From: Geminicoccaceae bacterium
GTDB lineage: Bacteria > Pseudomonadota > Alphaproteobacteria > Geminicoccales > Geminicoccaceae
Assembly (NCBI GenBank): GCA_025054575.1
Contig: JANWZN010000008.1
Location: forward strand, 1 to 42,907
DNA length: 42,907 bases
Reading direction: 5' to 3'
Of the stretch, positions 1-13,897 are shown piece after piece. The first letter of the stretch is position 1. Each line of letters starts with the position of its first letter. The notes beneath the pieces were generated by a model. The model saw only the letters and a list, made by a program, of their open reading frames with translations, was not told the origin of the DNA and did no database searches. A program made the position numbers and the translations under genes.

Positions 1-430
1 CCGGTGGCGGCTCGCCCAGGGCGAGACGCAGCCGAAGCGGCCGGTCTTCGAGCAACCCGAGGACGGCGGGGGCGGCGGCGGGCTCGAGGATCGCCCCCGC
101 GGGCTCGGCATCGGCGATGCAGTGGGCGAGCTGGGTCGCACCCAGACGCGTGTTGAGGGGAACGGGGACGGCACCCGCCCGCATCGCCCCGAACATCGCC
201 TCGATGAACTCGGCGCGGTTGCCGATCGCCACGAGCACCCGCTCGCCCGGGCCGATCCCGGCGTCGCGTAGGAGCCCCGCCACCCGGTCGATCCGCTCGT
301 CGAGGGCGCTGTAGGTCAGCACCCGCTCGCCTTCGGCCAGATCGATCAGCGCGACCCGCTCGGGCTCCCGCGCTGCCCACGGCGAAAGCCAATAAGCGAG
401 ATTGCCGGTGGCGGCAGGGCTGCGTTCCAC
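1..430 (-). CDS. AMP-dependent acyl-CoA synthetase, N-terminal part (runs off left edge)
   Basis: This is the first 143 codons of an ANL-superfamily acyl-CoA/acid-CoA ligase, which activates a carboxylic acid with ATP and CoA. The translation shows the family's N-terminal pattern: LTYSALDERIDRVAGLL, then GIGPGERVLVAIGNRAEFIEA, then GAMRAGAVPVPLNTRL. The ATP-binding P-loop and C-terminal domain lie beyond the window. I chose the GTG at 430 because GGAAGGGA sits 6 nt upstream. An in-frame ATG at 460, directly after a stop, would add ten Arg-rich residues. The gene diverges from the quinone-reductase-like gene at 532, with about 100 bp between them. Substrate cannot be told from this fragment. 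Confidence 0.85.
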   Translation of the reverse strand, partial: MERSPAATGNLAYWLSPWAAREPERVALIDLAEGERVLTYSALDERIDRVAGLLRDAGIGPGERVLVAIGNRAEFIEAMFGAMRAGAVPVPLNTRLGATQLAHCIADAEPAGAILEPAAAPAVLGLLEDRPLRLRLALGEPPP

Positions 431-531
431 CCGATCCCTTCCTCGCGCGCGCCCGACCATCTAAGCGGCTCGCGGCGGGCTCGAAAACCCGTCGGGGCGA
501 CGATCGAAGGCCGCGGTCGCGGAGGACAGGC

Positions 532-1530
532 ATGCAGGCGATCCGGTTCCACGCCCATGGCGGGCCCGAGCAGCTGCGCCTCGAGACCGTGCCCGACCCG
601 GTCTGCGGGCCCTCGGACGTGGTGATCCGGATTGGCGCTGCGGCGCTCAACGGTTTCGAGCCGATGATCCTCGGCAAAACCACGGCCCTCAAGACGCCGT
701 TGCCGATGATCCCGGGCGGCGACGGCTGCGGCGAGATCGTGGCCGTGGGCGAGCGGGTCGAGGGCTTTCGCGTCGGCGACCGGGTCGGCTTCCACCCCTT
801 CGTGCCGGGGGAGGGCATGACCGGCGAGACCCGACCCGGCACCTGCTGCGAGCTCGTCCGGGTTCCGGCCGACCGCCTGGTCCGCCTGCCCGACGGGCTC
901 GACTTCGAGCGGGCGGCGGCCCTGCCGATCGCCTACGGAACAGCGCTTCGGATGATGACCACCCGCGGTGCGGTGCGCGCCGGCGAGCGGGTACTGATCC
1001 TGGGGGCCACGGGCGGGGTCGGCACCGCCTGCGTGCAGCTCGCCAAGCGGGCGGGGGCCGAGGTGATCGCCTGCGGCAGCGCGCCCTGGAAGCTCGAGCG
1101 CCTCGAGGCGCTCGGCGCCGACCGGGTCATCGACACGAGCCGCGAGAACTTCCGCGAGGTGATCTGGCGGCTCTACGGCAAGCCGCGGATGACCGGCGGC
1201 GGCGGCATCGAGGTCGTGGTCAATTATATCGGTGGCGAGACCTGGGTGGAGAGCCTCAAATGCCTCGCCCCGGGCGGGCGGATGCTGGTCTGCGGGGCGA
1301 CCGCCGGCTATGCCACGCCGAACGACGCCCGCTACATCTGGACCTACGAGCTCTCGATCGTCGGCTCGAACGGCTGGACCATGGAGGACCAGGCGCGGGT
1401 CTACGCGATGGCCGCGGCCGGCGAGCTCCGGCCCGTGATCGACAGCGTCCGGCCGCTCGCCGAGACGGCGGACGCGGTCCGCGCGCTGATCGAGCGGCGC
1501 TTCTTCGGCAAGCTGGTGCTGGTGCCGTGA
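532..1530 (+). CDS. Zinc-independent MDR-family NAD(P)H:quinone oxidoreductase-like protein
   Basis: A 332-residue medium-chain dehydrogenase/reductase. The N-terminal GroES-like fold carries the GGDGCGEIVAVGERV and VGDRVGF motifs. The Rossmann fold has GATGGVG at residues 158-164, followed by a nucleotide-binding stretch ending GADRVID. The position where zinc-dependent alcohol dehydrogenases have a catalytic Cys is ALNGFEP here, and no four-Cys structural zinc loop is seen, so it fits the quinone oxidoreductase / enoyl reductase branch. It likely transfers hydride from NADPH to a quinone or activated double bond in the cytosol. GGAGGACAGGC precedes the ATG. Its TGA overlaps the thioesterase GTG by 3 nt, indicating translational coupling. 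The true substrate is unknown. Confidence 0.88.
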   Translation: MQAIRFHAHGGPEQLRLETVPDPVCGPSDVVIRIGAAALNGFEPMILGKTTALKTPLPMIPGGDGCGEIVAVGERVEGFRVGDRVGFHPFVPGEGMTGETRPGTCCELVRVPADRLVRLPDGLDFERAAALPIAYGTALRMMTTRGAVRAGERVLILGATGGVGTACVQLAKRAGAEVIACGSAPWKLERLEALGADRVIDTSRENFREVIWRLYGKPRMTGGGGIEVVVNYIGGETWVESLKCLAPGGRMLVCGATAGYATPNDARYIWTYELSIVGSNGWTMEDQARVYAMAAAGELRPVIDSVRPLAETADAVRALIERRFFGKLVLVP

Positions 1531-1822
1531 GCGGCGACCTGGCAACCCCGCCTGCGGCCGGGGCGCCGCTCGACGCCGCGGCGCTCGAGGCGTTGTTCCT
1601 GGTCTCGCCCTACATCGCCGGGCTCGGGGTGCGGGTCGAGGCGGTCGACGCCGCGGCCGGGAGGGTGGTGGCCTCGCTCGCGCTCCGGCCGGAACTCGAG
1701 CGGGCAGCCGGCAGCGGCCAGTTCCACGGCGGGGCGATCGCCGCCTTGATCGACATCGCGGGCGACATGGCGGTCGCCCTGGGGCTCGGCGGCGGCGTGC
1801 CGACGATCGATCTGCGGGTCGA

Positions 1823-4066
<2,244 letters not shown>

Positions 4067-4070
4067 GCGC

Positions 4071-5324
4071 TCAGCCCGCGACCCGGTCGATCATCGGCTG
4101 GGTGATCAGGCACACACCGCGCTCGGTGCGGCGGAAGCGGCGGGCGTCCTCCTCCGGGTCCTCGCCCACCACGAGGCCCGGCGGGATGCGCACGCCGCGG
4201 TCGACGATCACGTCCTTGAGCCGGGCGTGCCGGCCTATGTCGACATAGGGCAGCACGACCGCGCGCTCGAGCCGGGCCCAGGAATGGACGTGCACGCCCG
4301 TGAACAGGAGCGAGCGTTCGAGCGTGGCGCCGGAGATGATGCAGCCGCCCGACACGAGCGAGCTGAACGCCTGGCCGCGGCGCCCCTCGACATTGTGGAC
4401 GAACTTGGCGGGCGGGGTGATCTCGGCGTAGGTCCAGATAGGCCAGCTCTTGTCGTAGATGTCGAGCGCGGGGACCGTGTCGGTGAGGTCGATGTTGGCC
4501 TCCCAATAGGCGTCGAGCGTGCCGACGTCGCGCCAATAGGGCTCGGTCTCGGCGCGCGAGCGCACGCAGGAGCGGGTGAAGCGATGCGCCCGGGCGTTGC
4601 CGTCGCGCACCATGGCCGGGATGATGTCCTTGCCGAAATCGTGGCTGGAGTTCGGATCGGCGGCGTCGGCGCGCAGACGTTCGAAGAGTACCTCGGTCGC
4701 GAAGACGTAGATGCCCATGCTGGCGAGCGCGCGGTCCGGCCGGTCGGGCAGGCCGGGCGGATCAGAAGGCTTCTCGACGAAGTCGAGGATGCGATCCTGT
4801 TCGTCCACGCGCATGACGCCGAAGCCCGTGGCTTCGGTGCGCGCCACCTCGATGCAGCCGACCGTGACGTCGGCGCGCGTATCGACGTGCTGGCGGAGCA
4901 TCATGCCGTAATCCATCTTGTAGATGTGATCTCCCGCCAGAACGATGATGTAGTCGGGGCCGTAGCTCTCGATGATGTCGATGTTCTGGAAGACGGCGTC
5001 GGCTGTACCGCGATACCAGTGATGCTCGTCGACGCGCTGGCTCGCCGGCAGCACGTCGAAGCTCTCGTTGCGTTCGGGACGGAAGAAGTTCCAGCCGTTC
5101 TGCAGGTGTCGGATCAGGCTGTGCGCCTTGTACTGCGTGGCGACCGCGAAGCGGCGAATGCCCGAATTGAGCGCGTTGGACAAAGCGAAGTCGATGATCC
5201 GGGTCTTGCCGCCGAAGTAGACCGCGGGCTTGGCACGCTTGTCGGTGAGCTCGAACAGGCGCGACCCGCGGCCACCCGCGAGGACGTAGGCCATCGCTTG
5301 GCGGACCAATGCCGTGCTCGGCAT
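4071..5324 (-). CDS. glgC: Glucose-1-phosphate adenylyltransferase
   Basis: ADP-glucose pyrophosphorylase makes ADP-glucose from glucose-1-phosphate and ATP, the committed step of bacterial glycogen synthesis. The 417-residue length fits the family (E. coli 431). Visible motifs are [11 protein letters not shown] (13-23), [19 protein letters not shown], the catalytic-region [13 protein letters not shown] (D132), FVEKPSD with the glucose-1-phosphate-binding lysine K185, and a C-terminal left-handed beta-helix with hexapeptide-like repeats. The ATG at 5324 is preceded by GGAGGAG. A 119-bp gap separates it from glgP upstream, while only 4 nt separate it from glgX downstream. Synthesis (glgC) and breakdown (glgP, glgX) genes thus share one transcription unit. 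Confidence 0.95.
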   Translation of the reverse strand: MPSTALVRQAMAYVLAGGRGSRLFELTDKRAKPAVYFGGKTRIIDFALSNALNSGIRRFAVATQYKAHSLIRHLQNGWNFFRPERNESFDVLPASQRVDEHHWYRGTADAVFQNIDIIESYGPDYIIVLAGDHIYKMDYGMMLRQHVDTRADVTVGCIEVARTEATGFGVMRVDEQDRILDFVEKPSDPPGLPDRPDRALASMGIYVFATEVLFERLRADAADPNSSHDFGKDIIPAMVRDGNARAHRFTRSCVRSRAETEPYWRDVGTLDAYWEANIDLTDTVPALDIYDKSWPIWTYAEITPPAKFVHNVEGRRGQAFSSLVSGGCIISGATLERSLLFTGVHVHSWARLERAVVLPYVDIGRHARLKDVIVDRGVRIPPGLVVGEDPEEDARRFRRTERGVCLITQPMIDRVAG

Positions 5325-5443
5325 GTCTCCTCCTGCACCCTGACGCGCCCCGCCGGCGTCGACCCTCGTCCTTTTTCGTTGCGGACATGTCACGGCGGTC
5401 GCGATCGTGTGCAAGGCGCAAGCAAAAATTCGGCCGTCCCGCG

Positions 5444-7882
5444 CTAAGCAGTCGGTCGGTCGCTCCAGATGCGGTCGCGATAGTCGAGGATGGCCCGATC
5501 GGCGCTGAACCAACCGGCCCCCGCGATGTTGAGGACCGCCTTGCGCCACCACTCGGACGGGCGGTGCCAGAGTGCGTCGACCGCGCGTTGTGCCTGCCAA
5601 TAGGCTTCGAAGTCGGCGCAGACCAGGAACCAGTCGTGATGGCGCAGCGCCTCGACGAGCTCGCGATAGCGGCGCGGTTCCTCGGGCGACAGCACGCCTT
5701 GCGCGAGAAGATCGAGGGCGGCGGCCAAGCGCGGGCTCGCCGCCAGCTCCGCAGCACTGTCGAGACCGCGGGCGCGGCGCGCGGCCACCCCGGCCGCGTC
5801 GAGGCCGAAGAGGAAGAGATGCTCCGGCCCGACCCGCTCGGCGATCTCGATCGTCGCACCGTCGTAGGTGCCGATCGTCAAGGCACCGTTCAGCGCGAGC
5901 TTCATGTTGCCGGTGCCCGAGGCCTCCATGCCGGCGGTCGAGATCTGCTCGGAGAGATCGGCCGCGGGCATCACGAGCTCGGCCACGCTCACATTGTAAT
6001 TGGGTAGGAAGACGACCGCGAGGCGGCCGGACACAAGTGGATCGGCGGCGATCGCCCGGCCGACATCGTGGATCAACTGGATGATCAGCTTGGCCCGATG
6101 GTAGCTGGCCGCCGCCTTGCCGGCGAAGAGCTTGACCCTTGGCGGCCAATCGCCGGCGGGATCGGCCCGCATGCTCTGCCAGAGGGCCACGGTCTCGAGA
6201 ACGTTCAAGAGCTGCCGCTTGTATTCGTGGATCCGCTTGACGTGGACGTCGAACAGCGCGTCGGGATCGATCCGCACGCCGAGTTCGCGTGCAACGCGCC
6301 GGGTGAGCCGCTCTTTGTTGGCCCGGCGGATCCGTGCCAGCCGCTCGCGGAAGCCGGCATCCTCGGCCAGCGGCCGCAACCGCTCGAGACGCGAACCGTC
6401 CGCCTGCCAACCCGCGCCGACCGTCTCGCTCAAGAGCCCGGCGAGGCCGGGGTTGCACTGCTCGACCCAGCGCCGCAGCGTGACGCCGTTGGTGACGTGG
6501 GTGATCCTGCCGGGCAGGACGCGGTCGAGGTCGCGGAACAGGGTCTCGCGAACGAGCTGCCCGTGCAGGCGCGAGACGCCGTTGGTCACCGCCGAGCCGA
6601 CGAAGGCCAGATGCCCCATGCGAACCCGCCGGCCGTCGCGCTCGTCGATCAACGAGACGGCGCCCAGCAGATGATCGTCGGCATCCGGGCGGGCGCGCAC
6701 GGCCGCGAGGTGACGGGCGTTGATCTCGTAGACGATCTGGAGGTGGCGCGGCAGGAGCCGGCCCAAGAGGCCCACGGGCCAGGTCTCCAACGCTTCCGGC
6801 AGGAGCGTGTGGTTGGTGTAGCGGATCGTGGCGCGCGCGAGCGCGAAGGCTCGCTCGAAGTCGAGCCCGTGCTCGTCGACCAACAGTCGCACCAGTTCGG
6901 GGACGGCCAGCGCCGGATGGGTGTCGTTGAGCTGGATCACCGCCTTCTCGGGCAGCGAGTCGGGGCTGCCGAACTGCGCGAGGTGGCGGCGCAAGAGGTC
7001 CTGCAGCGAGGCCGAGGTGAAGAAATATTCCTGTTGCAGGCGCAGTTCGAGGCCGCGCTCGGTGCTGTCGTCGGGGTAGAGAACCCGCGAGATCGCCTGC
7101 GCCGCGAGCTGATCGGCGAACGCGTCGAGATGGCCGCCGCGGTTGAACACGTCGAGCCGCATGGGCTCCGCGGCGCGCGCCGACCAGAGCCGGAGCGTGT
7201 TGGCCGACTGTCCGCGCCAACCCAGAATGGGCGTATCGTAGGCGACCGCCACGACCTTGCGGGCCGGCAGCCAACGCGCCGGGGCGGCCGGGCCGCCGGG
7301 CGTTTCGACCGCACCCCCGAAGCCGATCTCGTATGCCACCTCCGGTCGCTCGAATTCCCAAGGATTGCCGAAGGAGAGCCAATCCTCGGGCAGTTCGACC
7401 TGGCGACCGTCGACGATCATCTGGCGGAACAGCCCGTGATCGTAGCGGATGCCGTAGCCGAAGCCGGCGATGCCGAGTGTGGCCATGCTCTCGACGAAGC
7501 AGGCGGCGAGCCGACCGAGGCCGCCATTGCCCAACGCCGCGTCGGGCTCGCATTCGCGGATCTCGTCGAAACCGACCCCGAGCCCGGCGAGTGCGGTCCG
7601 CGCCGTTTCCAGAAGCCCGAGGTTCGAGAGATTGTCGTCGAGCAAACGGCCGATCAGGAACTCGAGCGAGAGATAATAGACCCGCTTTTCGCCGGTAGCG
7701 TAGACGCGGCGCGTGGTCGTCATCCAGCGGTCGACGATCCGATCGCGCACCGCCAACGCCGTCGCCACGTACCAGTCGTGGACGCGCGCGTTGCGCGCAT
7801 CCTTGCCCACCGCATAGGTCAGCTTGTGCAGGATCGCTTCCCGCAACGCGCCGACCGAGAGACTGCCCGCCTCGACCACCAC
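5444..7882 (-). CDS. glgP: Glycogen/maltodextrin phosphorylase
   Basis: PLP-dependent GT35 enzyme releasing glucose-1-phosphate from the non-reducing ends of glycogen. The 812-residue product matches E. coli GlgP in length. It contains the PLP signature [14 protein letters not shown] with the Schiff-base lysine K661, the family block [18 protein letters not shown] (112-129), [21 protein letters not shown] and the conserved [15 protein letters not shown]. Start is GTG at 7882; a second in-frame GTG follows at 7879. First gene of the minus-strand glycogen operon. The 518 bp upstream, shared with the divergent carbamoylase, must contain its promoter, but no convincing -35/-10 could be read there. 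Confidence 0.95.
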   Translation of the reverse strand: MVVEAGSLSVGALREAILHKLTYAVGKDARNARVHDWYVATALAVRDRIVDRWMTTTRRVYATGEKRVYYLSLEFLIGRLLDDNLSNLGLLETARTALAGLGVGFDEIRECEPDAALGNGGLGRLAACFVESMATLGIAGFGYGIRYDHGLFRQMIVDGRQVELPEDWLSFGNPWEFERPEVAYEIGFGGAVETPGGPAAPARWLPARKVVAVAYDTPILGWRGQSANTLRLWSARAAEPMRLDVFNRGGHLDAFADQLAAQAISRVLYPDDSTERGLELRLQQEYFFTSASLQDLLRRHLAQFGSPDSLPEKAVIQLNDTHPALAVPELVRLLVDEHGLDFERAFALARATIRYTNHTLLPEALETWPVGLLGRLLPRHLQIVYEINARHLAAVRARPDADDHLLGAVSLIDERDGRRVRMGHLAFVGSAVTNGVSRLHGQLVRETLFRDLDRVLPGRITHVTNGVTLRRWVEQCNPGLAGLLSETVGAGWQADGSRLERLRPLAEDAGFRERLARIRRANKERLTRRVARELGVRIDPDALFDVHVKRIHEYKRQLLNVLETVALWQSMRADPAGDWPPRVKLFAGKAAASYHRAKLIIQLIHDVGRAIAADPLVSGRLAVVFLPNYNVSVAELVMPAADLSEQISTAGMEASGTGNMKLALNGALTIGTYDGATIEIAERVGPEHLFLFGLDAAGVAARRARGLDSAAELAASPRLAAALDLLAQGVLSPEEPRRYRELVEALRHHDWFLVCADFEAYWQAQRAVDALWHRPSEWWRKAVLNIAGAGWFSADRAILDYRDRIWSDRPTA

Positions 7883-8400
7883 CCAACCCTCACCCCGACG
7901 AGCCGGGGGGCGCCCCCGCCCACCGGGGCGAGGAGGCTGCCGCCCGACGCGACGCCGGTCAACCGGTGCCGGCGACGCAGGACGTCTAGCGCATCGGTGG
8001 TTAACGCACGATTTACGCCACCGCGCTTGCCACGACCGGGCCGGTGCGGGAGGAACGGCCCCGCGCGGGCCCCCGCTGATGCCGTTTCTGCCTCCGCCTT
8101 TCGCAAGGGGACCGCAGCGCGCCGGCGCAATCCGCGGATCCGCGCGCGTGCCGGCCCGGCCGCCCGGGCGGTACTCGACGCGGGGTAGTTCGAGCGGGCG
8201 CGGGCGACGATCCGCAGGCGGCCGGGCTACGCGCCCAAGCCGGTGCGCCGGCTCGGTCGCGCGCGCCGCCCGACGCGGGCTCGGAGCCGAAACCGGCGCG
8301 CTCGCTTCGGCACGGAAGGTGCAACGGATGGCGAAGTCGGGCGCACGCCGGTCGGGCGGGCGCCCGAACAGGTCCTGGCCGCGCGCGGAAGGAGGCCGCC
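7883..8400. other. Intergenic region between divergent glgP and carbamoylase genes
   Basis: 518 bp without a supportable gene. Several frames are open simply because of GC content, but none has a ribosome-binding site plus recognisable protein. The 3' end carries a good Shine-Dalgarno (AAGGAGG at about 8389-8395) for the gene at 8401. The 12-bp palindrome CCGCCCGGGCGG at 8160-8171 is unremarkable in DNA of this composition. Promoters for both flanking genes presumably lie here but could not be pinned. Confidence 0.5.
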
Positions 8401-9329
8401 ATGAGCCGCACGATCACCCTCGCCGTCGCCCAGCTCGGGCCGATCGCCCGCGCCGAGAGCCGCGAGCGGGTGGTCGCCCGGCTGATCGCACTCTTGCATG
8501 AGGCGCACGGCCGCGGCGCCCGGCTCGTCGTGTTCCCCGAACTCGCGCTCACTACGTTCTTCCAGCGCTGGCATTTCGATGACGAGGCCGAGCTCGACGC
8601 CTTCTTCGAGGCCGAGATGCCGAACGCCGCGACGCGCCCGCTGTTCGAGCTGGCGGCCGGACTCGGTTGCGGGTTCCACCTCGGCTACGCCGAGCGCACG
8701 AGCGAGGGCCGCCGGTTCAACACCGCGATCTTGGTCGACGCGTCGGGTCGCATCGTCCTCAAATACCGCAAGGTCCATCTCCCGGGTCATCGCGAGCCGG
8801 AGCCCTGGCGGCCGTTCCAACACCTGGAGAAGCGCCATTTCGAGCCGGGCGATCTGGGCTTCCCGACCGTCCAGGCGATGGGTGGCCGGATGGGGATCCT
8901 GATCTGCAACGACCGACGGTGGCCCGAGGCCTGGCGGGTGCTCGGCTTGCAGGGGGTTGAGCTCGTGATGGTCGTCTACAACACCCCGCAACACTACCCC
9001 CCGTGCCGCAACAGGATCACTTGCAAAACTTCCACAACCATCTCGTGCTCCAGGCGGGCGCCTATCAGAACGGCATCTGGGTGGCGGCCAGCGCTAAATG
9101 CGGCGTCGAGGAGGGTTGCCTGATGATCGGCCAGAGCTGCATCGTGGCGCCCACGGGCGAGATCGTCGCGATGTGCAGCACGTTCGAGGACGAGGTGGTG
9201 GTGGCGCGGGCCGATCTCGACCGTTGTCGCGAGATCAAAGATCACATCTTCAACTTCGCGCTTCACCGATTCAACTTCGCGCTTCACCGACGGCCGGAAT
9301 GCTACGGCCCGATCTGCGCCCGGAGCTGA
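8401..9329 (+). pseudogene. N-carbamoyl-D-amino-acid hydrolase (nitrilase superfamily) split by a -1 frameshift
   Basis: Hydrolyses N-carbamoyl-D-amino acids to D-amino acid, CO2 and ammonia. The first frame (8401 to about 9000) closely resembles Agrobacterium D-carbamoylase, with catalytic E47 (FPELALTTFF), K124 (KYRKVHLPG) and C169 (ICNDRRWPE). At the C6 run 8997-9002 the reading frame is lost. The homologous C-terminal part continues in another frame from 9003 (PQQDHLQNFHNHLVLQAGAY to the stop at 9327-9329). One missing base in the run explains this. The C-terminal part also has an exact 21-bp tandem duplication (FNFALHR twice). AAGGAGG precedes the ATG. It may be a true pseudogene, a sequence error, or expressed by slippage on C CCC CCG. 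The ureD ATG lies inside its last codons. Confidence 0.85.
9249..9290 (+). repeat. 21-bp exact tandem duplication in the carbamoylase C-terminus
   Basis: Two identical adjacent copies of a 21-nt unit (9249-9269 and 9270-9290) each encode FNFALHR in frame. Known D-carbamoylases have a single HIFNF..HR segment here, so this looks like a recent slippage duplication. Confidence 0.95.
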
Positions 9330-10192
9330 GCCCAGGCCCGGCCGTTGCCTCGGCGGCGGCGGCGCCGCCCGCGCTGCAGCGCGCCACTGGCCGGCTCGAG
9401 CTCGCCGTCGGGCTGCGCGCCGGCACCACGCGGCTCGTCCTGCACCGCGAGTCGGGCTCGACCAAGGCGCGCTTTCCGCGCCCGGCAGCGAGGGGACCGC
9501 TCGAGTGCGTGCTCCTCAACACCGCGGGCGGCCTCGCGGGTGGCGACCAGCTCGAGCAGCGCATCCTGGTCGAGGACGGCGCCGCCCTCCTCGCGGTCGG
9601 CCAGGCAGCCGAGAAGGTCTACCGCTCGACCGGGCCCGACGCGTTGCTGCGGACCCGGCTCGAGGTGCGCGCGGGCGGCACGCTGCTCTGGCTGCCGCAG
9701 GAGACGATCCTGTTCGACGGCGCCCGACTCGACCGGAGGCTCGAGGTCGACGCGGCCGCAGATGCCCGGCTCGTCCTGGTCGAGGCCGTGGTGCTCGGCC
9801 GCACCGAGCGCGGCGAACGCGTCCGCGAGGGTCGTCTCGTCGACCGACGGCTCCTCCGGCGGGAGGGAACGCTCCTGCTGACCGACCCGTTTCGCCTCGA
9901 AGGCCCGATCGCGGCCCTCGCCGACCGGCCCGCCCTCCTCGGCGGGGCGAAGGCCTTCGCCACCCTCCTGGCGCTCGGACCGGGCGTCGATGTGGCTCTA
10001 CTGGAGGCGGTGCGTGCCCGGCTGGTCGACGCCCCCGCTCGCGCGGCGGCTGGGCTGCGGGGGCCCGTGCTGCTCGCGCGGCTGCTGGCGGCCGACGGCT
10101 TCGCGCTGCGCCGTGCACTCCTACCCGCGCTCGAGCTCTTGCTCGCCCGCTTCGGTGTCGCCGCCGGCGTGCCGCGGGTCTGGCGCTGCTGA
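9299..10192 (+). CDS. ureD: Urease accessory protein UreD
   Basis: Scaffold protein that binds apo-urease together with UreF and UreG during nickel and CO2 delivery. The 297-residue product shows the family blocks: [64 protein letters not shown] and a C-terminal [14 protein letters not shown]. The start is set at the ATG at 9299, which overlaps the end of the carbamoylase by 31 nt with GGCCGGA just upstream. No later start keeps the whole conserved domain. It opens the urease cluster and is separated from ureA by 173 bp. Confidence 0.92.
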   Translation: MLRPDLRPELSPGPAVASAAAAPPALQRATGRLELAVGLRAGTTRLVLHRESGSTKARFPRPAARGPLECVLLNTAGGLAGGDQLEQRILVEDGAALLAVGQAAEKVYRSTGPDALLRTRLEVRAGGTLLWLPQETILFDGARLDRRLEVDAAADARLVLVEAVVLGRTERGERVREGRLVDRRLLRREGTLLLTDPFRLEGPIAALADRPALLGGAKAFATLLALGPGVDVALLEAVRARLVDAPARAAAGLRGPVLLARLLAADGFALRRALLPALELLLARFGVAAGVPRVWRC

Positions 10193-10365
10193 GGCGAAGG
10201 CGGGCAGCGTGCCCGAAAATCGGGCAGAGGCCGTCCGAGTGCTCGGCACCGCACCGTCGCGGCCGCGCCGGGATCATTCTCCCCCTCGCCATGGCCGCCT
10301 TCTTGCAGCTAGAGGCCGCGGCAGGGACGACGCGGCAAACCCGCCTCTGCGTGCGAGGAGGAGGC

Positions 10366-10668
10366 ATGCATCTCACGCCCCGCGAGAAGGACAAGCTGCT
10401 CGTCGCCGTCGCCGCCATGGTGGCGCGCCGGCGGCTCGAGCGCGGCGTCAAGCTCAACCATCCCGAAGCCGTGGCGCTCATCACCGATGCCGTGCTGGAG
10501 GGTGCTCGCGACGGCAAGTCGGTGGCCGAGCTCATGCAGCTCGGTGCGGAAGTGGTCGGGCGCGAGCAGGTGATGGAGGGGGTGGCCGAGATGATCCACG
10601 AGGTCCAGGTCGAGGCCACCTTCCCGGACGGCACCAAGCTCGTGACCGTCCACCAACCGATCCGCTGA
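10366..10668 (+). CDS. ureA: Urease subunit gamma
   Basis: 100-residue small structural subunit of urease, the exact usual length. The sequence begins [20 protein letters not shown] and has the family segments [21 protein letters not shown] and [20 protein letters not shown]. It assembles as (UreABC)3 in the cytosol. A strong GAGGAGGAGGC precedes the ATG. UreA, B and C are separate genes, as in most Proteobacteria, not fused as in Helicobacter. It starts the tightly spaced ureABC block, 7 nt before ureB. Confidence 0.97.
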   Translation: MHLTPREKDKLLVAVAAMVARRRLERGVKLNHPEAVALITDAVLEGARDGKSVAELMQLGAEVVGREQVMEGVAEMIHEVQVEATFPDGTKLVTVHQPIR

Positions 10669-10675
10669 GGTCGCG

Positions 10676-10987
10676 ATGATCCCGGGCGAGATCCGCACGG
10701 CCGAGGGCGAGCTCGAGCTCAACGCCGGCCGGCCGACCGTCACCCTCGAGGTCGCCAACACCGGCGACCGACCGGTCCAGGTCGGCTCCCACTACCACTT
10801 CTACGAGACCAACTCGGCCCTCCTCTTCGACCGCGAAAAGGCACGCGGCATGCGGCTCGACATCCCGGCCGGCACGGCCGTGCGCTTCGAGCCCGGCCAG
10901 CGCCGCGAGGTGACCCTCGTGCCCTATGCCGGAGCCCGCCGCGTCTACGGTTTCAACGCGAAGATCTCGGGTCCGCTCGACCCCTGA
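10676..10987 (+). CDS. ureB: Urease subunit beta
   Basis: 103-residue beta subunit. It begins [20 protein letters not shown] and carries the diagnostic [23 protein letters not shown] stretch (quoted in part) and the C-terminal [17 protein letters not shown]. It packs against UreC and helps position the mobile flap over the nickel centre. The spacing of 7 nt after ureA and 21 nt before ureC fits one polycistronic message. Confidence 0.97.
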   Translation: MIPGEIRTAEGELELNAGRPTVTLEVANTGDRPVQVGSHYHFYETNSALLFDREKARGMRLDIPAGTAVRFEPGQRREVTLVPYAGARRVYGFNAKISGPLDP

Positions 10988-11008
10988 AGCCGCCGGAGAC
11001 CCGAAACC

Positions 11009-12718
<1,710 letters not shown>

Positions 12719-12735
12719 GGGACGAGGGACGGGGC

Positions 12736-13212
12736 ATGCTGCGGGCGGTCGCGGTCGAGAGGGCGGGCGAGGTCGCGGGCAGCGTGACGCTTCCTTACGA
12801 CGACCGCCATCGACGCCGGCTCACCATCCGCACCGATACGGGTGAGACCGTCCTCCTCGATCTGCCCGAGGCCCGTCACCTGCACGAGGGCGACCGGCTC
12901 GTCCTCGAGGATGGCCGCCGACTGCTCGTGCGCGCCGCGGCCGAGCCCGTGGTCGAGGTGGTCGCCAGCGACCCGCGCACGCTCGCCCGACTCGCCTGGC
13001 ATCTCGGCAATCGCCACACGCCGGCCCAGATCCTGTCCGACCGGCTGCGGATCCGCCCCGACCACGTCCTCGAGGAGATGTTGGCGCGCCTGGGCGCGCG
13101 GCTCGAGCATAAGCAGGCGGCGTTCGATCCGGAGCACGGGGCCTATGGGCACGGCCACGCGCACGAACACGGCCCGCACGCGCACGATCGTCACGCCCAC
13201 GATCATGGATGA
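12736..13212 (+). CDS. ureE: Urease accessory protein UreE (nickel chaperone, His-rich tail)
   Basis: 158-residue metallochaperone that hands Ni(II) to UreG/urease. The N-terminal peptide-binding domain spans roughly 1-70. The C-terminal domain has LAWHLGNRHTPAQI with the conserved metal-binding His and DHVLEEMLARLGA. The last 21 residues (138-158) contain nine histidines, alternating mostly with Gly, Ala, Asp and Glu, and form a nickel-storage tail as in Klebsiella UreE. I prefer the ATG at 12736, preceded by GAGGGACGGGG, over a TTG overlapping the ureC stop. The last 8 nt overlap ureF. Confidence 0.94.
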   Translation: MLRAVAVERAGEVAGSVTLPYDDRHRRRLTIRTDTGETVLLDLPEARHLHEGDRLVLEDGRRLLVRAAAEPVVEVVASDPRTLARLAWHLGNRHTPAQILSDRLRIRPDHVLEEMLARLGARLEHKQAAFDPEHGAYGHGHAHEHGPHAHDRHAHDHG

Positions 13213-13897
13213 GGGGGCGCTCTACCGGCTCATGACCTGGCTCTCGCCGGGCTTTCCGGTGGGGGCCTTCTCCTACAGCCACGGGCTCGAACGGGCGGTC
13301 GAGGCGGGCCTCGTCGCCGACGAGGCGGGGGTTCTCGCCTGGCTCGACGACCTGCTCGGCCACGGCACGCTCGGCCAGGACGCGATCCTTCTGGCCCGCG
13401 CGCACGCCCTGGTCGAGGCCGACGACCGCGCTGGGTTCGCCGAGCTGCGCGAACTGGCGGCCGCCCTGCCCGCCACGGCCGAGCTCCTGCTCGAGACCAC
13501 GGCCCAGGGTGCCGCCTTCGCTCGCACCTGCCTCGCTGCCTGGCCGGACCCGGCTGGCCGGATCGGGACGCTCCTGGCCGAACCGGACGCGCCGCCACCG
13601 CTCGCCTATCCGGTCGCGGTGGGCGCGGTCGCGGCGGCCCACGGCGTTCCCGTCCCGGCCACCGTGGCGGCTTTCCTCCAGGCGGTCGTCGCCAACCTGG
13701 TCTCGGCCGGGCTGCGGCTGATCCCGCTCGGCCAGACCGCGGGCCAGCGCCTGCTCGCTGCGCTCGAACCCGCCGTCCGGCGGACCGCGCTGCGGGCCGA
13801 ACGGGCCGGGCTCGACGAACTCGGCACCGCGAGCCTCGTGCTCGACTGGTGCTCCTTGGCCCACGAAACGCAGTATACGAGGTTGTTCCGCTCGTGA
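13205..13897 (+). CDS. ureF: Urease accessory protein UreF
   Basis: 230-residue all-helical GTPase-gating accessory protein of the UreDFG complex. Recognisable blocks are [20 protein letters not shown] (the typical N-terminus), [15 protein letters not shown], the segment [17 protein letters not shown], and [18 protein letters not shown]. The ATG at 13205 lies 8 nt inside the end of ureE, and the stop overlaps the ureG GTG. It should be translated with its neighbours. Confidence 0.94.
   Translation: MDEGALYRLMTWLSPGFPVGAFSYSHGLERAVEAGLVADEAGVLAWLDDLLGHGTLGQDAILLARAHALVEADDRAGFAELRELAAALPATAELLLETTAQGAAFARTCLAAWPDPAGRIGTLLAEPDAPPPLAYPVAVGAVAAAHGVPVPATVAAFLQAVVANLVSAGLRLIPLGQTAGQRLLAALEPAVRRTALRAERAGLDELGTASLVLDWCSLAHETQYTRLFRS

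Noticed and set aside
346-1545. Minus-strand open frame of 399 codons
   Set aside because: Antisense to the quinone-reductase-like gene, which has a clear Rossmann motif and ribosome-binding site.
4071-7886. A single 1271-codon minus frame that ends in glgC, suggesting a giant fusion
   Set aside because: The part upstream of the glgC ATG is an out-of-frame shadow of glgP; glgC has its own Shine-Dalgarno and standard length.
8160-8171. 12-bp palindrome CCGCCCGGGCGG
   Set aside because: Made only of G and C in a very GC-rich intergenic stretch; not distinguishable from background.
6068-8188. Plus-strand open frame of 706 codons
   Set aside because: Antisense to glgP and its upstream region; no recognisable motif.
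8330-8501. Small reading frame starting at an ATG just before the carbamoylase
   Set aside because: It continues out of frame through the well-supported carbamoylase start and encodes Arg/Pro/Gly-rich noise.
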